A stretch of DNA of 64,000 bases from Bacteroidales bacterium (GCA_016342685.1 JAEINU010000003.1:372001-436000), one strand, 5' to 3'; positions 51,627-62,542 are shown, numbered from the stretch's first letter. The notes: generated from the letters alone by a model not told the origin. A program made the numbers and translations.

Positions 51627-52700
51627 TTACATTTTATAGATTAGGGCATTAATATTCATTCCTGCACCAACAGATGTAAAAACCACTGTGTCGCCTTTAT
51701 TTATTTTGTGAGATTCTAATTTACCTTTTAAGATAATATCTAATAAAGTTGGAATGGTTGCTACCGATGAATTTCCTAACCAAGGAATTGTCATAGGCAT
51801 AACATTTTCGGGTAAATCAGTAATGTTGTAAAGTCGATAAAGTCGTTTTAAAATGGCCTCGTCCATTTTTCCATTTGCCTGATGAATTAGCACTTTCTTT
51901 ATGTCGTTAATGTGCATATTGCATTTGTCGATACAATCTTTTACAGCTTGCGGAACTGTTTCCAGCGCATATTGATACAATTTTCGACCATTCATTTTCA
52001 AATAATACTCCTTATTATCTGGATTGTACGATTTGCCCATGAATAACATTTGGGAATGTAAAAATGTATCGGATCGAGTTTTATGAGCCAGAATTCCAAT
52101 TGGCGTATCGCTTTCTTTGGCTTCCAGAATAACAGCTCCGGCACCATCGGCATACAACATGCTATCTCTATCGTGCGGATCTGAAACTCTCGATAATACA
52201 TCGGCTCCAATTACTAGAATTTTTTTAGCATCACCCGATTTTATGTAGTAATCGGCCTGAATAACTGCTTGCAACCAACCCGGGCAACCGAAAGGTAAAT
52301 CGTAAGCTACCGTGTTGGGGTTTTTAATTTCTAATTTAAATTTTACTCTGGCCGCTAGGCTAGGTACAATATCTAATTGTTTATTGTCGGTTTTTACATC
52401 GCCAAAATTATGCGCAACAATAACATAGTCTAAATCTTCTTTATCGATATTTGCCGATTTTAGGGCTTCAAGAGCCGCATAATGTGCAATATCTGATGTT
52501 GTTAAATCGTCGGTAACATAGCGTCTTTCTGCAATAGTTGTAATTTCCAGAAATTTATCTATTATTTCTTGATTCGATTTTTCGAGTTTAGTTCCATCAT
52601 TGTCATAAAACTCAGTGTTCAAAAAATCTTCATTTTTGATTTGTCTTGTTGGAAGGTAATTACCTGTTCCTGTAATAATGCTATATATCTTTGTGCCCAT
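51627..52700 (-). CDS. Ketoacyl-ACP synthase III (FabH-like)
   Basis: 357 residues with the thiolase-fold catalytic triad: Cys in PFGCPGWLQAV, His in LIHQANGKMDEAI and Asn in WLGNSSVATIP. It condenses an acyl-CoA primer with malonyl-ACP. The longer frame (start 52733) adds eleven residues before MGTKIYSIITG; ATG 52700 is chosen because it places the first strand as in FabH. The FabH house-keeping gene is usually near plsX/rpmF, which are absent, so this may be a specialised paralogue, perhaps starting branched or secondary lipids. Confidence 0.9.
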   Translation of the reverse strand: MGTKIYSIITGTGNYLPTRQIKNEDFLNTEFYDNDGTKLEKSNQEIIDKFLEITTIAERRYVTDDLTTSDIAHYAALEALKSANIDKEDLDYVIVAHNFGDVKTDNKQLDIVPSLAARVKFKLEIKNPNTVAYDLPFGCPGWLQAVIQADYYIKSGDAKKILVIGADVLSRVSDPHDRDSMLYADGAGAVILEAKESDTPIGILAHKTRSDTFLHSQMLFMGKSYNPDNKEYYLKMNGRKLYQYALETVPQAVKDCIDKCNMHINDIKKVLIHQANGKMDEAILKRLYRLYNITDLPENVMPMTIPWLGNSSVATIPTLLDIILKGKLESHKINKGDTVVFTSVGAGMNINALIYKM

Positions 52701-52971
52701 ATCTGAAGTTCTGAAAATTTGGTATGTAGCCAATTTGTTCTTTTATCATCAATTGGCAAGGATGAGGTTGAGTGGATAAGTATATAAAATACTCGTATTT
52801 AATTATTTTAAAGATAACAAAATTAACGAGTAATAGTTTTAGATTACTCTTTATTGTAATTTATTCCCAAATCAGCCTTAGAGTCAGAAATTTAAGAAAC
52901 GAAATACATCTTAAATCGCTGTCGTTTTCTAAATCTATAATCAATAATTCGGAGTTGTTTATTCATAATCT

Positions 52972-53943
52972 TTACTCGTAATACTCAAAAGCATCTATAA
53001 TATCTAAATATACGCCGTCGAAATTTGCATCGAGAATTTTCTTAAGATAAGAGTTGTTGTTTCCATAAATAAGACTTTGCCATTCGGGGCGCCAATATTT
53101 TACTTTGTAGTTTCCTTCCCAATCTGGATTTTCGGCATCAAGCCAAGATACATTGTTCTTAATCCAATCTTGATCCCAATAGTATCGGTAATCTTCAGCT
53201 TCGCCAATAGACATGTAACAAATTACAAATCGTGTTCCGCCATTTTCTTTATTTTTAAGTTGATTTATTTCGCTGTAGGTAAATTCTGTGTTGTCGTTAA
53301 AAAATAAATCCATAATTAACAAGTCGTAATTTGTTGAGGTAACGGCATTTATAAAATCTTGTTTTGTAGTATAATTTTCAGGATTAATTAAATACAAGAA
53401 ATTTTCAACATCAGCCAATGTTACTAAGGTTTTGTTATTCTCGGAATATATTGTTGTTGGGTAGGTAGGAATCGTATTCAATTCCCGATGATCGGCAGCA
53501 AAAGAAACATATCCAGACATATTGTTTTGTGTGTAGGAATCGTCCATTTTCGATTCTGTAGAGCAATAATCGGTAACTAGGATTGTATTGCCTGCTGTTT
53601 TCGAAATATCTAAAAGTGTTTTTAAATACGTATTCTCTTCAATGGGAGTGGCATCGTTGTCGTTATCGTAACCGTAAAATAAATCTTCTTGTCCGTTGCC
53701 ATCAATTGCATTTAAATAATTGGTATGTGGCATTCCATAGTCTTCGCCATTAATTGTAGCAAGCTCAATTCCGTTTTGTGGAATAATTAAAAATTTGCTG
53801 TTTATGGCTTTTGAGTATTTGCTTATTCCGATTACAAAATCGCGCATATCTTCTTTAAAATCCTGATTAAGTGAATTGTCATGGTCGTCGGCACACGATA
53901 TAATAAATAATAAGCTAAGTAGTAAGCTTAAATATTTCTTCAT
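52972..53943 (-). CDS. GH114-like (endo-alpha-1,4-polygalactosaminidase) lipoprotein
   Basis: The lipobox is at residue 17 (FIISCADDHDN). The GH114/TM1410 signature is visible: FVICYMSIGEAEDYRYYW with the catalytic-site Glu region and, near the end, FDGVYLDIIDAFEYYE with two acidic residues. It has the 300-residue length of the family. GH114 enzymes cut galactosamine-containing exopolysaccharide; substrate here is inferred. It is downstream of a YCF48-like lipoprotein gene and shares its strand. Confidence 0.8.
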   Translation of the reverse strand: MKKYLSLLLSLLFIISCADDHDNSLNQDFKEDMRDFVIGISKYSKAINSKFLIIPQNGIELATINGEDYGMPHTNYLNAIDGNGQEDLFYGYDNDNDATPIEENTYLKTLLDISKTAGNTILVTDYCSTESKMDDSYTQNNMSGYVSFAADHRELNTIPTYPTTIYSENNKTLVTLADVENFLYLINPENYTTKQDFINAVTSTNYDLLIMDLFFNDNTEFTYSEINQLKNKENGGTRFVICYMSIGEAEDYRYYWDQDWIKNNVSWLDAENPDWEGNYKVKYWRPEWQSLIYGNNNSYLKKILDANFDGVYLDIIDAFEYYE

Positions 53944-54017
53944 AATACAGGTTTTAACTTAAATTAAAAACAAGTTAGTAATTAATTCATTTAATTGAAA
54001 AAAATGAACTTGATTTA

Positions 54018-55091
54018 CTATTTTGAATATTTTAAGACAGCAGCACCACGGGAATCTTCATCGGATTCATAGCCTACTGCGTATCCAATTTTATTTGATG
54101 CCATTGTAAAGTTATATACTTCTACATATACTTCATATTTATTATCTAAATCTTCAACAGATAGTTTTGAATTTTTTATAAACTGATTTTCTGTTTTATA
54201 TATATTCTCATTTCCTAAGAAATAAATATTATTTCCTTCCGGATAGGAGATTTTTAAATCACCACCAATCCTTTGATTATTAATATGCAAATTGAGGGAG
54301 TTAATTAGAGTAAAAGATTCGCAACCGTCGGTTGTTTTAAAAATACCTTCATCATTAAAAATGAATCCTTCCAGTTCGGATATAAAAAACATAGCTTTTA
54401 CTGGATATTCGCCATAATTATTTTTATTTAATGCAATCCAATCTTTGTTATATATTTCCCAGGATTGTCCACCATTTCTTGTTATGAAAATTTCTCCATT
54501 TTGGTCAAAAGCAAATCCAATTCTTGAATTATTAGTTAAGAATTGCACTCCTTCAATCCATAAATCGCCATCTTCAATAGTAGATTTAAATGTTCCTTCT
54601 GGATAACGATCCCAATTTTGTCCTCCGTCAAAGGTGTAGTATATTTTTGCTTCTGAATCACTATTATGTGTAAATCCAGTGTCGACGCAACTAAAATGTA
54701 AGTTCCTTTGAAAAAATCCATTCATTTTATTCCAAGTTTCACCCTGATCGCTTGTCTTGTAAGCATCGATCCCGAACATTAAATAACCAATATTTTCACT
54801 TGTAAAACAGATGGCATCTACCGAATTATCAATTGGCGAAATAAAATCATCTATGTATATATTGTCCCATGTAATTCCTCCATCAGTGGTTTTAAATAGA
54901 ACGTGATTGTATTGGTCTCCTCCACCTACAAAACCAATATCTTCATTTATAAAGGAAACTGAATATAAGTTGTAGTCACATGCAATATCTAACTTTTCAA
55001 AGTCAGAAGATTTTTTAGTATCATTATTTAAACAAGAATTAAAACTTAAAAGCAGTGCAGATAAGACGATTAAATAGAATGTTTTTTTCAT
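54018..55091 (-). CDS. YCF48/BNR-like beta-propeller lipoprotein
   Basis: The lipobox is at residue 20 (LLSFNSCLN). Repeats of the F-(K)-T-x-D-x-G-x-(T/S)-W type (FKTTDGGITW, YKTSDQGETW, YTFDGGQNW, FITRNGGQSW, FKTTDGCESF) form a BNR/YCF48-like propeller of five to six blades, with intervening IGFV/IGYA strands. Such proteins act as surface binding or assembly proteins rather than enzymes. It may be co-transcribed with the GH114-like gene 74 bases away. Confidence 0.82.
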   Translation of the reverse strand: MKKTFYLIVLSALLLSFNSCLNNDTKKSSDFEKLDIACDYNLYSVSFINEDIGFVGGGDQYNHVLFKTTDGGITWDNIYIDDFISPIDNSVDAICFTSENIGYLMFGIDAYKTSDQGETWNKMNGFFQRNLHFSCVDTGFTHNSDSEAKIYYTFDGGQNWDRYPEGTFKSTIEDGDLWIEGVQFLTNNSRIGFAFDQNGEIFITRNGGQSWEIYNKDWIALNKNNYGEYPVKAMFFISELEGFIFNDEGIFKTTDGCESFTLINSLNLHINNQRIGGDLKISYPEGNNIYFLGNENIYKTENQFIKNSKLSVEDLDNKYEVYVEVYNFTMASNKIGYAVGYESDEDSRGAAVLKYSK

Positions 55092-55572
55092 TTGGCTAGG
55101 TTTAAATATCTTTTCAGTAATATAAATATACTTATTCTATTTGGAAGTATATGAAATTCCCCTCCTTATGCTCTTAGAATTTACAAATTTTAAAAATATT
55201 AATTTTTGAGTTTGCATTCCTCGAAAAAGGAAAATGTAATGCGCTTGTTTAAAGATGCTCTCTTAATAGACATTTAGAAATTCACAATTAAAATATTATG
55301 ACTATGATTTAGGCTGATAAAAAAGGTTACATAAATATGCAATCACATAACAATCAAAAATTTAAGATGCTGAGTGCTAATTGTTTTTATAAAACATGTT
55401 ATGCAACACATTTTTAAGCGGGTCACTTTCTATTAAAATACTCCATTAATAAATGAGGATCATTAAGTATTTGGTTTGTATTCTAAAAAAGAATTCATGC
55501 GAATTGGTTGAAAACATGGGGGTTGTAAAGTTTTGCTTGTAACTATTTATTGCGAATAAGTATATAAAATCA
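55092..55572. other. Non-coding stretch before cheW
   Basis: 481 bases without a gene or clear structure. A few palindromic hexamers only. It must carry divergent promoters for the YCF48-like gene and the cheW-MCP pair. Confidence 0.5.
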
Positions 55573-56079
55573 ATGATTATGGAAATAGAAACTAAAACAA
55601 AGGTAAATTCTTACTTAACATTTAAAATTGGGGATGAAGAGTTTGCAGCCAATGTTCATGATGTGGTAAATATTTTGGAATTACCGAAGATTACCAAGAT
55701 CCCGAAGGCCCCAGATTATTTGAAAGGAATTATTGATCTGAGAGGTAGGGCTTTGCCTGTAATTGATACGCGTGTGAAATTTAATATGCCTCCAACAGAA
55801 TACACCGACAATACCTGCATTATTGTTATGGATTTAAAAGTGAAAAATGAGATAATTCATATCGGAGCTTTAGCCGATTTGGTTGTTGCAGTTCGCGAAA
55901 TCGACGAGAGTTTAATTGATAACACACCCGATATTGGAAATAGTTATAAAGCCGAATTTATTACTGGTGTAGCAAAGTTTAACGAAAGATTTATAATGAT
56001 TTTAGACTTGGTAAAACTTTTTACCAGCGATGAGTTACTTAATCTAAAAGAATCAGGTAAAATAAAACAACAGAATTAA
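55573..56079 (+). CDS. cheW: Chemotaxis adaptor CheW
   Basis: 168 residues with the CheW two-barrel fold: [51 protein letters not shown] and the late [20 protein letters not shown]. It links receptors to CheA. Start 55573 or 55579 (both ATG) cannot be separated. It is 11 bases before a chemoreceptor gene; cheA, cheY and the rest are not in the window. Confidence 0.95.
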   Translation: MIMEIETKTKVNSYLTFKIGDEEFAANVHDVVNILELPKITKIPKAPDYLKGIIDLRGRALPVIDTRVKFNMPPTEYTDNTCIIVMDLKVKNEIIHIGALADLVVAVREIDESLIDNTPDIGNSYKAEFITGVAKFNERFIMILDLVKLFTSDELLNLKESGKIKQQN

Positions 56080-56090
56080 ATAAAAATATT

Positions 56091-58031
56091 ATGAGAAATA
56101 TTAAAATATCGAATAAGCTAATTATAGGAATCATAGGTCAGTTGGTAGTAATTGCTCTAATGATATATTTTATTTTTAGTTTGAATATTAATCTGGATAC
56201 AATGGTTGTGCAAAAGACAGAGAATCTAAAAGAGCACAATACATTACGAACTATGTCGAATTTGTTTACAGATTTTATTTACGATAAAATAACATACTCT
56301 GGATTAGAAAAAGAACTAATAAAGATTGAAGATTCGGTTAAGGAAGAAAAATATCGAAATAAGATTCATAATCTTAAAGCACAGGTAGATAAGATACAAG
56401 AATTTAAAGTTCAAAATTTACAGATCGAAGATCAATTAGTAATTTTAACAGGAGAATCTCTAAAACAGTCGAACGGATATATAGATAATATGAGTGTTCG
56501 TTTAGCAGATCCTAGAATGCGAGCAAAAGTTTCTACTCTGGAGCGCCAAGTTATAGCAGGAGCAAATGCAGGGAGTAATCATGTGCAAAATATCAGGTAT
56601 ATGTTTTTAAAAATAAAAGAAGATATTTCGAGTAAGGACGATTTACTTTCTTTTTTGGATAAGGCGATTGCTCAAGGCGAAAAAGATGCTGAAAATTTGA
56701 AGCATACGAAACTTGCTGCAATGCCTGTTGGAGCTACAACAGCACTTTCAAATATTAAGAAATTAGTGGTGCAATATGTTGAAAATCTTGAAGAAAGTAA
56801 TGGCGTTAGAGTTAATTTAGTTGCAGATACCGATCGTTTTATGGAGGAGTTAAATCAGGATGATTTAAACAATACCAAGAGTAATTTTGCTGGTTTACAA
56901 AGCAAGGTGCGGAATGTTCTTATTATTTTGTTGGTAATAACTATTTCAATTATCATTTTAAACTATACATTATCAAAACTTTTAACATTCTTATTTAAAG
57001 GATTAACTATTGATTTATATAAGATTTCGAATGGCGATTTAACAATGATTGTTCCAGATCATATGCGTAAACGTACCGACGAAATAGGAACATTAAGTAA
57101 ATCGTTTGTAAGCTTGGTCGATAATTTAAAAAATGTTGCAGGAACGGTTATTATCGGCGCCGATAATGTGGCAAGTGCAAGTCAACAAATAAGTTCTACT
57201 GCACAGCAAATTTCGCAAGGAGCATCTGAGCAAGCATCATCTGCCGAAGAAGTTTCTTCTACTATGGAGGAAATGACATCGAATATTCAGCAAAATGCCG
57301 ATAATGCAGCTATGACAGAAAAGATTTCTACTCAGGCCGCTGAAAAAATTTCAAGTGTAAAAATGGCTTCGCAAGAAAGTTTAAGATCGATTAAACAAAT
57401 TGCCGAAAAAATTACGATTGTTAACGATATCGCTTTTCAAACAAACATTCTTGCCTTAAATGCCGCAGTCGAAGCTGCAAGGGCGGGAGAGCACGGTAGA
57501 GGATTCGCAGTTGTAGCTGCTGAGGTTCGTAAACTGGCTGAGCGCAGTAAACTTGCCGCTGACGAGATTGTTGGTTTATCGAAAAATAGCGTGAGTGTTA
57601 CCGAAGATTCAGTAAGTCAAATGAACGAAATAATTCCTCAAATCGAAAATACTGCAAAATTATTGCAAGAAATATCATCTTCTATTTTTGAGCAAAATTC
57701 GGGAGCCAATCAGGTAAATACAGCCGTTCAACAACTGAATGTCGTTACGCAGCAGAATGCAGCAGCTTCAGAAGAAATGGCTACCGGCTCAGAGGAAATG
57801 TCTGGTCAGGCTGATAATTTACGCGAAACAATTAATTTCTTTAAAATTGACGAAAAGGATATTGAGAATAAGCAACATGCCAATAAACTTCAGCAGTTTA
57901 CATCTGTTCAGGAAAAGGTTAAAAAACCCGTTGGATCAAATGGTGAAGGTGATAAAAAAGTAATTAAGGAGAATGGCTATGATTTAGTTATGGCTGACGA
58001 TAATTTGGATAATGACTTTAAGTCTTTTTAA
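56091..58031 (+). CDS. Methyl-accepting chemotaxis protein
   Basis: 646 residues. Membrane helices at about 11-31 and 274-298 enclose a 240-residue helical periplasmic domain. A HAMP domain (about 299-350) precedes the signalling coiled coil with methylation-type Glu/Gln runs ([20 protein letters not shown]) and the hairpin tip [20 protein letters not shown] to [11 protein letters not shown]. The C-terminal tail ends DNDFKSF without the CheR-binding pentapeptide. The ligand is not predictable. It is co-transcribed with cheW. Confidence 0.95.
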   Translation: MRNIKISNKLIIGIIGQLVVIALMIYFIFSLNINLDTMVVQKTENLKEHNTLRTMSNLFTDFIYDKITYSGLEKELIKIEDSVKEEKYRNKIHNLKAQVDKIQEFKVQNLQIEDQLVILTGESLKQSNGYIDNMSVRLADPRMRAKVSTLERQVIAGANAGSNHVQNIRYMFLKIKEDISSKDDLLSFLDKAIAQGEKDAENLKHTKLAAMPVGATTALSNIKKLVVQYVENLEESNGVRVNLVADTDRFMEELNQDDLNNTKSNFAGLQSKVRNVLIILLVITISIIILNYTLSKLLTFLFKGLTIDLYKISNGDLTMIVPDHMRKRTDEIGTLSKSFVSLVDNLKNVAGTVIIGADNVASASQQISSTAQQISQGASEQASSAEEVSSTMEEMTSNIQQNADNAAMTEKISTQAAEKISSVKMASQESLRSIKQIAEKITIVNDIAFQTNILALNAAVEAARAGEHGRGFAVVAAEVRKLAERSKLAADEIVGLSKNSVSVTEDSVSQMNEIIPQIENTAKLLQEISSSIFEQNSGANQVNTAVQQLNVVTQQNAAASEEMATGSEEMSGQADNLRETINFFKIDEKDIENKQHANKLQQFTSVQEKVKKPVGSNGEGDKKVIKENGYDLVMADDNLDNDFKSF

Positions 58032-58064
58032 ATTATTTAACTAATGGTCATTTTCTTATTTTGA

Positions 58065-58320
58065 ATTAAGAGAGGCTTCCCAAAAGCCTCTCTTAATTGT
58101 TATTTTGAGCTTGTCGAAAAATCTCTTCTGATTAATAGTGCGGCATTTGTGCTTTACAAGTGAAGAGTTCGATAAACTCAATATGACATTTAAATTTAAA
58201 ACCTCACTTTTTGGACAGTCTCTTTTTTAGTTCTGCATCAATGGCTTCAAATGTTTCTAAAGATATTAAATCTGTATTTGCAAAGTTTGGAGTTGCTACA
58301 ATAGCTTTTAGAGCTGTCTA
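58065..58320. repeat. Composite inverted-repeat region after the chemoreceptor gene
   Basis: A perfect 14-bp hairpin (ATTAAGAGAGGCTT / AAGCCTCTCTTAAT, 58065-58097) is followed by TTGAGCTTGTCGAA / TTCGATAAACTCAA and by CTTTTTGGACAG (58208 area) with a degenerate partner CTGTCTAAAAAA near 58313. It looks like a decayed relative of the element at 41741-41882. The first hairpin may also end the MCP transcript. Confidence 0.6.
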
Positions 58321-58325
58321 AAAAA

Positions 58326-59144
58326 TTATTTAAGTTTTATTTTTTGTTTCTTTTGCTTATCGAATTCAGCCTTTAAATCAAGCTTAGTAACTTTTGTATT
58401 ATCGAGTTTGTAAACCAAAAAGAATTCCATGTCGGTAATATTAATAAACGTAGAATATAAGGTGCCACCAATTTTTCCATTCTCGTTCTGCTTTGGAGTT
58501 TGTGCCGATTGTCCCAGAGCGTTTCCAATTTTTAGTAAGTCGAGCGTGTCGGAGTTTATTTCTAATTTATTCAGATTTTCGTTTATTGCACTGTATCTGT
58601 AACATGGAAAATTCCCTGTTGTAGTATCCGACAAATGAAAATTAGTCATTACTAAACGATTGTCTTTAATAGAAATAATTTGTTGTTTCCCATTTACCCA
58701 TTCTATTATCTTTGCATTTCCGGTGCTGTCGCCGAACATTATATGTGCATTAGGTAAAGCAATATTTCTTTCGTTGATATAATTAATTGCTTCATCGACG
58801 GTTTTGCAAGTTGCCAAAATATGATCGCCCATATTCCCAGCTGGGTTTGTATAAAAGCTGGGGCCTTTTTGTATTGGAGTTACAGCACCGTCGAAAAACA
58901 AACCAGCTTCGTTAATCCCGCCTTGGGCAAAATCGTCCCAGCCATACCATAAACGCGCGTATTTGTTTTCTGATCTTGGATTTATTTGAATATAGGTTTT
59001 TGTTTCATACCAATAATCCTCGTTATTGGCAACATAAATTTTCCCGGTATTTTTATCGACATAATATAATATAGAGCAAGCACAAGTTTTATTTGTACTT
59101 GCAATGCACCCTACAATAAATATCAATAAAAATAATTTACGCAT
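58326..59144 (-). CDS. Linear-amide C-N hydrolase (choloylglycine-hydrolase-type Ntn enzyme)
   Basis: The signal peptide (MRKLFLLIFIVGCIASTNK) is followed by TCACSILYYVDKNTGK, where a Cys becomes the N-terminal nucleophile after cleavage; YVANNEDYW and the WGNGFAQGGINEAGLFFDG-type segment match Ntn hydrolases acting on linear amides. About 270 residues, somewhat short. ATG 59144 is chosen because it places the signal at the start. It acts on an exported or periplasmic amide of unknown identity. Confidence 0.78.
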   Translation of the reverse strand: MRKLFLLIFIVGCIASTNKTCACSILYYVDKNTGKIYVANNEDYWYETKTYIQINPRSENKYARLWYGWDDFAQGGINEAGLFFDGAVTPIQKGPSFYTNPAGNMGDHILATCKTVDEAINYINERNIALPNAHIMFGDSTGNAKIIEWVNGKQQIISIKDNRLVMTNFHLSDTTTGNFPCYRYSAINENLNKLEINSDTLDLLKIGNALGQSAQTPKQNENGKIGGTLYSTFINITDMEFFLVYKLDNTKVTKLDLKAEFDKQKKQKIKLK

Positions 59145-59166
59145 TGTTAAAAGTTTTGTAAACAAT

Positions 59167-60132
59167 CTATTTCCAGCGAGTATTTTTCCAGTTGTTTTGT
59201 TGTTCTTTATCCAAAAATGTCCAGGCAATTATACGGCTCGATTTATTTCCTTGCCCCATTGGAATTGTCTTTACATCAAGTGCTTTAAATCTTTCTAGAG
59301 TTTTGTAAGCTATTTTTAAATTCGATTTTTTTGAGATTAAACATGTAAACCAAAAACAGGAGGTAGCAAATTTTTCACTTTCACGAATCATATCACGCAC
59401 AAATTTCTCTTCACCACCATCACACCATAGTTCGTTGTTTTGTCCTCCAAAGTTAAGAACTGCCTCGGTAACTTTTTGTTGATTTAAATTATTAAGCTTT
59501 TGTAGGGTTTTCGATTCCGCCTCTTTCAATGATGCATTGAACGGTGGATTGCAAATCATAACATCGATCAACTCATCTTTTTTAAGTATTCCGTAGAAAC
59601 AATCTTTAGAATTATTCTGAAATCTTAAATCAAGCCTATTTTGCAAAATTGAATTTGATTCAATAATTTTTGTTGCACTTTTTATGGCATCACGATCAAT
59701 TTCAGCACCAACAAACGACCAGTCATATTCTTTAATTCCAATTATAGGATATACGCAATTTGCACCTACTCCAATATCCAAACATTTTATTTTTTCTCCT
59801 GTTGGGATTTTTCCATAATTACTGGATTGCAATAAATCGGCAACATTATGAATATAATCTGCTCTTCCCGGAATAGGAGGGCATAAATATCCTTCTGGGA
59901 TATCCCAATATTCAATATCATAAAAATGTTTTAACAATGCCTTGTTTAGCATAATTACTGCAGTGGGGTTTGAAAAATCGATCGACTCGTCGTTAAATTT
60001 ATTAAGTTGAACGAAAGGTTCCAATTCAGGACTGGTTTTAGTCAATTCTTTGAAATCGTATCGTGCACGGTGTTTATTTCGTGGATGTAATCGTATTTTA
60101 ACTTTTGGATGTTCTTTCTTTTTAGCTTGCAT
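59167..60132 (-). CDS. rlmF: 23S rRNA m6A1618 methyltransferase RlmF
   Basis: A SAM-dependent N6-adenine methyltransferase with the RlmF opening HPRNKHRARYDFKEL, SAM motif LDIGVGANCVYP and the catalytic NPPF (MICNPPFNASL). It methylates A1618 of 23S rRNA in the cytoplasm. ATG 60132 is chosen over TTG 60141, which lies next to the DUF1456 stop. The arrangement rlmF-DUF1456-methyltransferase on one strand suggests co-transcription. Confidence 0.95.
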   Translation of the reverse strand: MQAKKKEHPKVKIRLHPRNKHRARYDFKELTKTSPELEPFVQLNKFNDESIDFSNPTAVIMLNKALLKHFYDIEYWDIPEGYLCPPIPGRADYIHNVADLLQSSNYGKIPTGEKIKCLDIGVGANCVYPIIGIKEYDWSFVGAEIDRDAIKSATKIIESNSILQNRLDLRFQNNSKDCFYGILKKDELIDVMICNPPFNASLKEAESKTLQKLNNLNQQKVTEAVLNFGGQNNELWCDGGEEKFVRDMIRESEKFATSCFWFTCLISKKSNLKIAYKTLERFKALDVKTIPMGQGNKSSRIIAWTFLDKEQQNNWKNTRWK

Positions 60133-60141
60133 GGAATTCAA

Positions 60142-60633
60142 TTAGTGTTTATTTTTTTTTGATGTTTTTTTCGAATCTTCTTTTAATTTCATTTGTAAAC
60201 CCTGCAGGAAATTGCGTAAGAACTGATCTTTACATGGTTTGTATTGATTCTGTTTTGGATTTCGGAAAAATGCACTTAGCTCTGTTTTGCTAATTCTCAA
60301 ATCAACTAGTTTAAAGATGTCAAGAATATCTTCATCTCTATATTTTAAAGCAATTTTAAGCTTTTTAAATACAATATTATTATTTAGTTTTTTTTCAGGA
60401 GAGGGTTGTTCACCTTCTTTTTTTCCACGTTTATCATTAATTACGCCATTTAAAAAAGTGGATAATTCAAAATCCAGAATACCCTTGTAATCTGGGTCGT
60501 CATCTTTTTTTAACCAATTGCTAATTTGAGCTCTTGTAACTTCGTAATTGGCAGAACCAAATAGAGCAATCATTTTATCATCGCTAAAATCGAAGATGTA
60601 TCGCACACGGCGTAAAACATCATTGTTATCCAT
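60142..60633 (-). CDS. DUF1456 protein (YehS-like)
   Basis: 163 residues with two copies of the DUF1456 helical module: LRRVRYIFDFSDDKMIALF near the N-terminus and KLKIALKYRDEDILDIFKLV near residue 85, each ending in a basic helix; a Lys-rich tail. It ends at the rlmF start region (9 bases apart) and begins one base after the methyltransferase stop. Function unknown. Confidence 0.9.
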   Translation of the reverse strand: MDNNDVLRRVRYIFDFSDDKMIALFGSANYEVTRAQISNWLKKDDDPDYKGILDFELSTFLNGVINDKRGKKEGEQPSPEKKLNNNIVFKKLKIALKYRDEDILDIFKLVDLRISKTELSAFFRNPKQNQYKPCKDQFLRNFLQGLQMKLKEDSKKTSKKNKH

Positions 60634-60634
60634 A

Positions 60635-61303
60635 TTAGTTTATTCTTTTAAATAAGGTATAAATATATTCCCGGGTATCGTTAAAGGGATTTTTATAAGT
60701 ATAATCGAAAGATTCTGTTAATTCAAAATCACTACCCATTCTTTTTTGAAGCATTTCTTTATTGTACCTAAAAACATACAAACCATTGCATTTAGTTGCT
60801 CCGTTTAAATTATATGTGGCAATAATAACTTGCCCATTTTTTTTAACTAATTTCTTTACCAGATTAAAATAAGATTCTTGATCTTCTTTTTCGTTAAAAA
60901 AATGCAAAACGGCTCTGTCGTGCCATAAATCAACTTGTTCTATATCGAGAAGATTTGTTGGGTTTGTTAAATCATCAACAATCCAATTTACTTTTTTAGA
61001 TTCAGACCCCAACCTTTCCTTTAATTTATGCAATGCGGCTGAGCTTAAATCGTTAGCAATAATATTTTCAAATTTTTCTTTTAAAAGTTTATCAATAAGC
61101 GTTGATGTTCCAACGCCAATATTAAGAATTCTTGCATTCTTAGCAATCTTACATTTTTTTATTAAATCTAAAGAAGGCTTTGGATTTTCTTCGTACCATC
61201 CAAGTTTATTAATATTTTTAGAATAAGCTTTATCCCAATGTTTCGTTAAATCATTATGAGATTCTTCCTTGTACGATGAACAGCAAGAGCAAGTAGGTTT
61301 CAT
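60635..61303 (-). CDS. Class I SAM-dependent methyltransferase
   Basis: 222 residues. An N-terminal CSCCSS cluster is followed by the SAM motif ILNIGVGTSTLIDKL, ANDLSSAAL and the catalytic-region DLWHDRAVLHFF and IIATYNLNGATKC. It belongs to the class of small methyltransferases that includes thiol and arsenite methylases, but the substrate is not determinable. It is in a run of genes with rlmF. Confidence 0.85.
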   Translation of the reverse strand: MKPTCSCCSSYKEESHNDLTKHWDKAYSKNINKLGWYEENPKPSLDLIKKCKIAKNARILNIGVGTSTLIDKLLKEKFENIIANDLSSAALHKLKERLGSESKKVNWIVDDLTNPTNLLDIEQVDLWHDRAVLHFFNEKEDQESYFNLVKKLVKKNGQVIIATYNLNGATKCNGLYVFRYNKEMLQKRMGSDFELTESFDYTYKNPFNDTREYIYTLFKRIN

Positions 61304-61308
61304 AATCT

Positions 61309-62304
61309 TTAAGCATCAAATTTTAATACAGTTCTTCCTTTTAATTTACCTTGTAAAATTAAATCGATTTTTTCATTTAATTCTTCAAGTGATATTTCAG
61401 TGTAAATATCCATCATTTTTTTTGGTTTCCAATCTTTGGCTAATTTATTCCAGACAATTTCTCTGTATCGCATCGGGTAATTCTGCGAATCGATTCCAAC
61501 TAAAGAAATTCCTCTTAAAATAAATGGAAATACAGTTAGGTTTAATTTTATTGAGGCAACATTTCCACAACAAGTAACTACTCCCATAGCTTGGGTTGAT
61601 TTAATAATATTATCGAGAATTGGTCCACCAACTGTATCTATTCCTCCTGCAAATTGAGTTTTAAGCATAGGTCGTTTATCTTCAAGTTCAAAATCCTTGC
61701 GTAAAATTACTTCGCTTGCACCGAGATTAATTAAATCATTGCGTTCTTTTTCTTTTCCTGTAATGGCAACCACATTGTATCCCAATTTGGCAAGTATAGC
61801 AATGCTTAAAATGCCAACTCCGCCTGTGGCACCCGAAACGATTATTTTTCCATCTTCGGGTTTAACATGTTCGGTTAATCTGTAAACCGACATCCCTGCA
61901 GTTAATCCAGCAGTTCCAATAATCATAGCTTCTTGCATACTCATTCCTTCGGGTAAGCTTACAGCCCATTCAGATGGGACACGTATGTATTCGCTAAAGC
62001 CGCCAGATGTGTTCATTCCAAGATCATAGCTTGTAACAATTACTTTTTCGTTAATAGAAAATTTTGGATTGCTCGATTCTACAATAATTCCTGCCGCATC
62101 AATACCAGGAGTATGTGGGTAATTTCTGGTAACACCCTTATTTCCTGTTGCCGATAAAGCATCTTTATAATTTAAGGATGAATAGTGAACCTTTATTAAT
62201 AAATCTCCTGCAGGTAAATCATCAATTGTTTTGTTTTTAATACGTCTAATAAATTGGTCGTTTTGTTCTTCAACAACCAAGGCTTTAAAATTATTTTGAT
62301 TCAT
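61309..62304 (-). CDS. YhdH/AcuI-type NADPH quinone/acrylyl-CoA reductase
   Basis: 331 residues, medium-chain reductase without the catalytic zinc ligands. HYSSLNYKDALSATGNKGVT and PHTPGIDAAGIIVES are YhdH-typical; the Rossmann motif is VSGATGGVGILSIAILAKLG, and FIL RG-type C-terminal segment PFILRGISLVGIDSQ matches acrylyl-CoA reductases. It detoxifies acrylyl-CoA or reduces quinones. It is five bases from the methyltransferase gene. Confidence 0.92.
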   Translation of the reverse strand: MNQNNFKALVVEEQNDQFIRRIKNKTIDDLPAGDLLIKVHYSSLNYKDALSATGNKGVTRNYPHTPGIDAAGIIVESSNPKFSINEKVIVTSYDLGMNTSGGFSEYIRVPSEWAVSLPEGMSMQEAMIIGTAGLTAGMSVYRLTEHVKPEDGKIIVSGATGGVGILSIAILAKLGYNVVAITGKEKERNDLINLGASEVILRKDFELEDKRPMLKTQFAGGIDTVGGPILDNIIKSTQAMGVVTCCGNVASIKLNLTVFPFILRGISLVGIDSQNYPMRYREIVWNKLAKDWKPKKMMDIYTEISLEELNEKIDLILQGKLKGRTVLKFDA

Positions 62305-62542
62305 AAGTACTCTTTTTACATTCTTGTTTTTTGTAAAACACTGTTTGCTAGCACAATGTTTAGTATAAAAGAAATTGAGCTACAAAGTTAGTAAAACATG
62401 GAAAGAATAGGATAGTCGAATGCAATAATATCGATATTGCTATATGTAAATATGATACATATCATATGAATAAATATATATAAATGTAAAGTAGTTACTA
62501 TATTGCGCTCAAATTTAATATTGAAAATTAAAATTTAAAGTC

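Noticed and set aside
52772-52981. A 69-residue + strand frame between the KAS III and GH114-like genes
   Set aside because: Low-complexity composition, no family features, and it overlaps the 3' end of the GH114-like gene; I treat the gap as non-coding.
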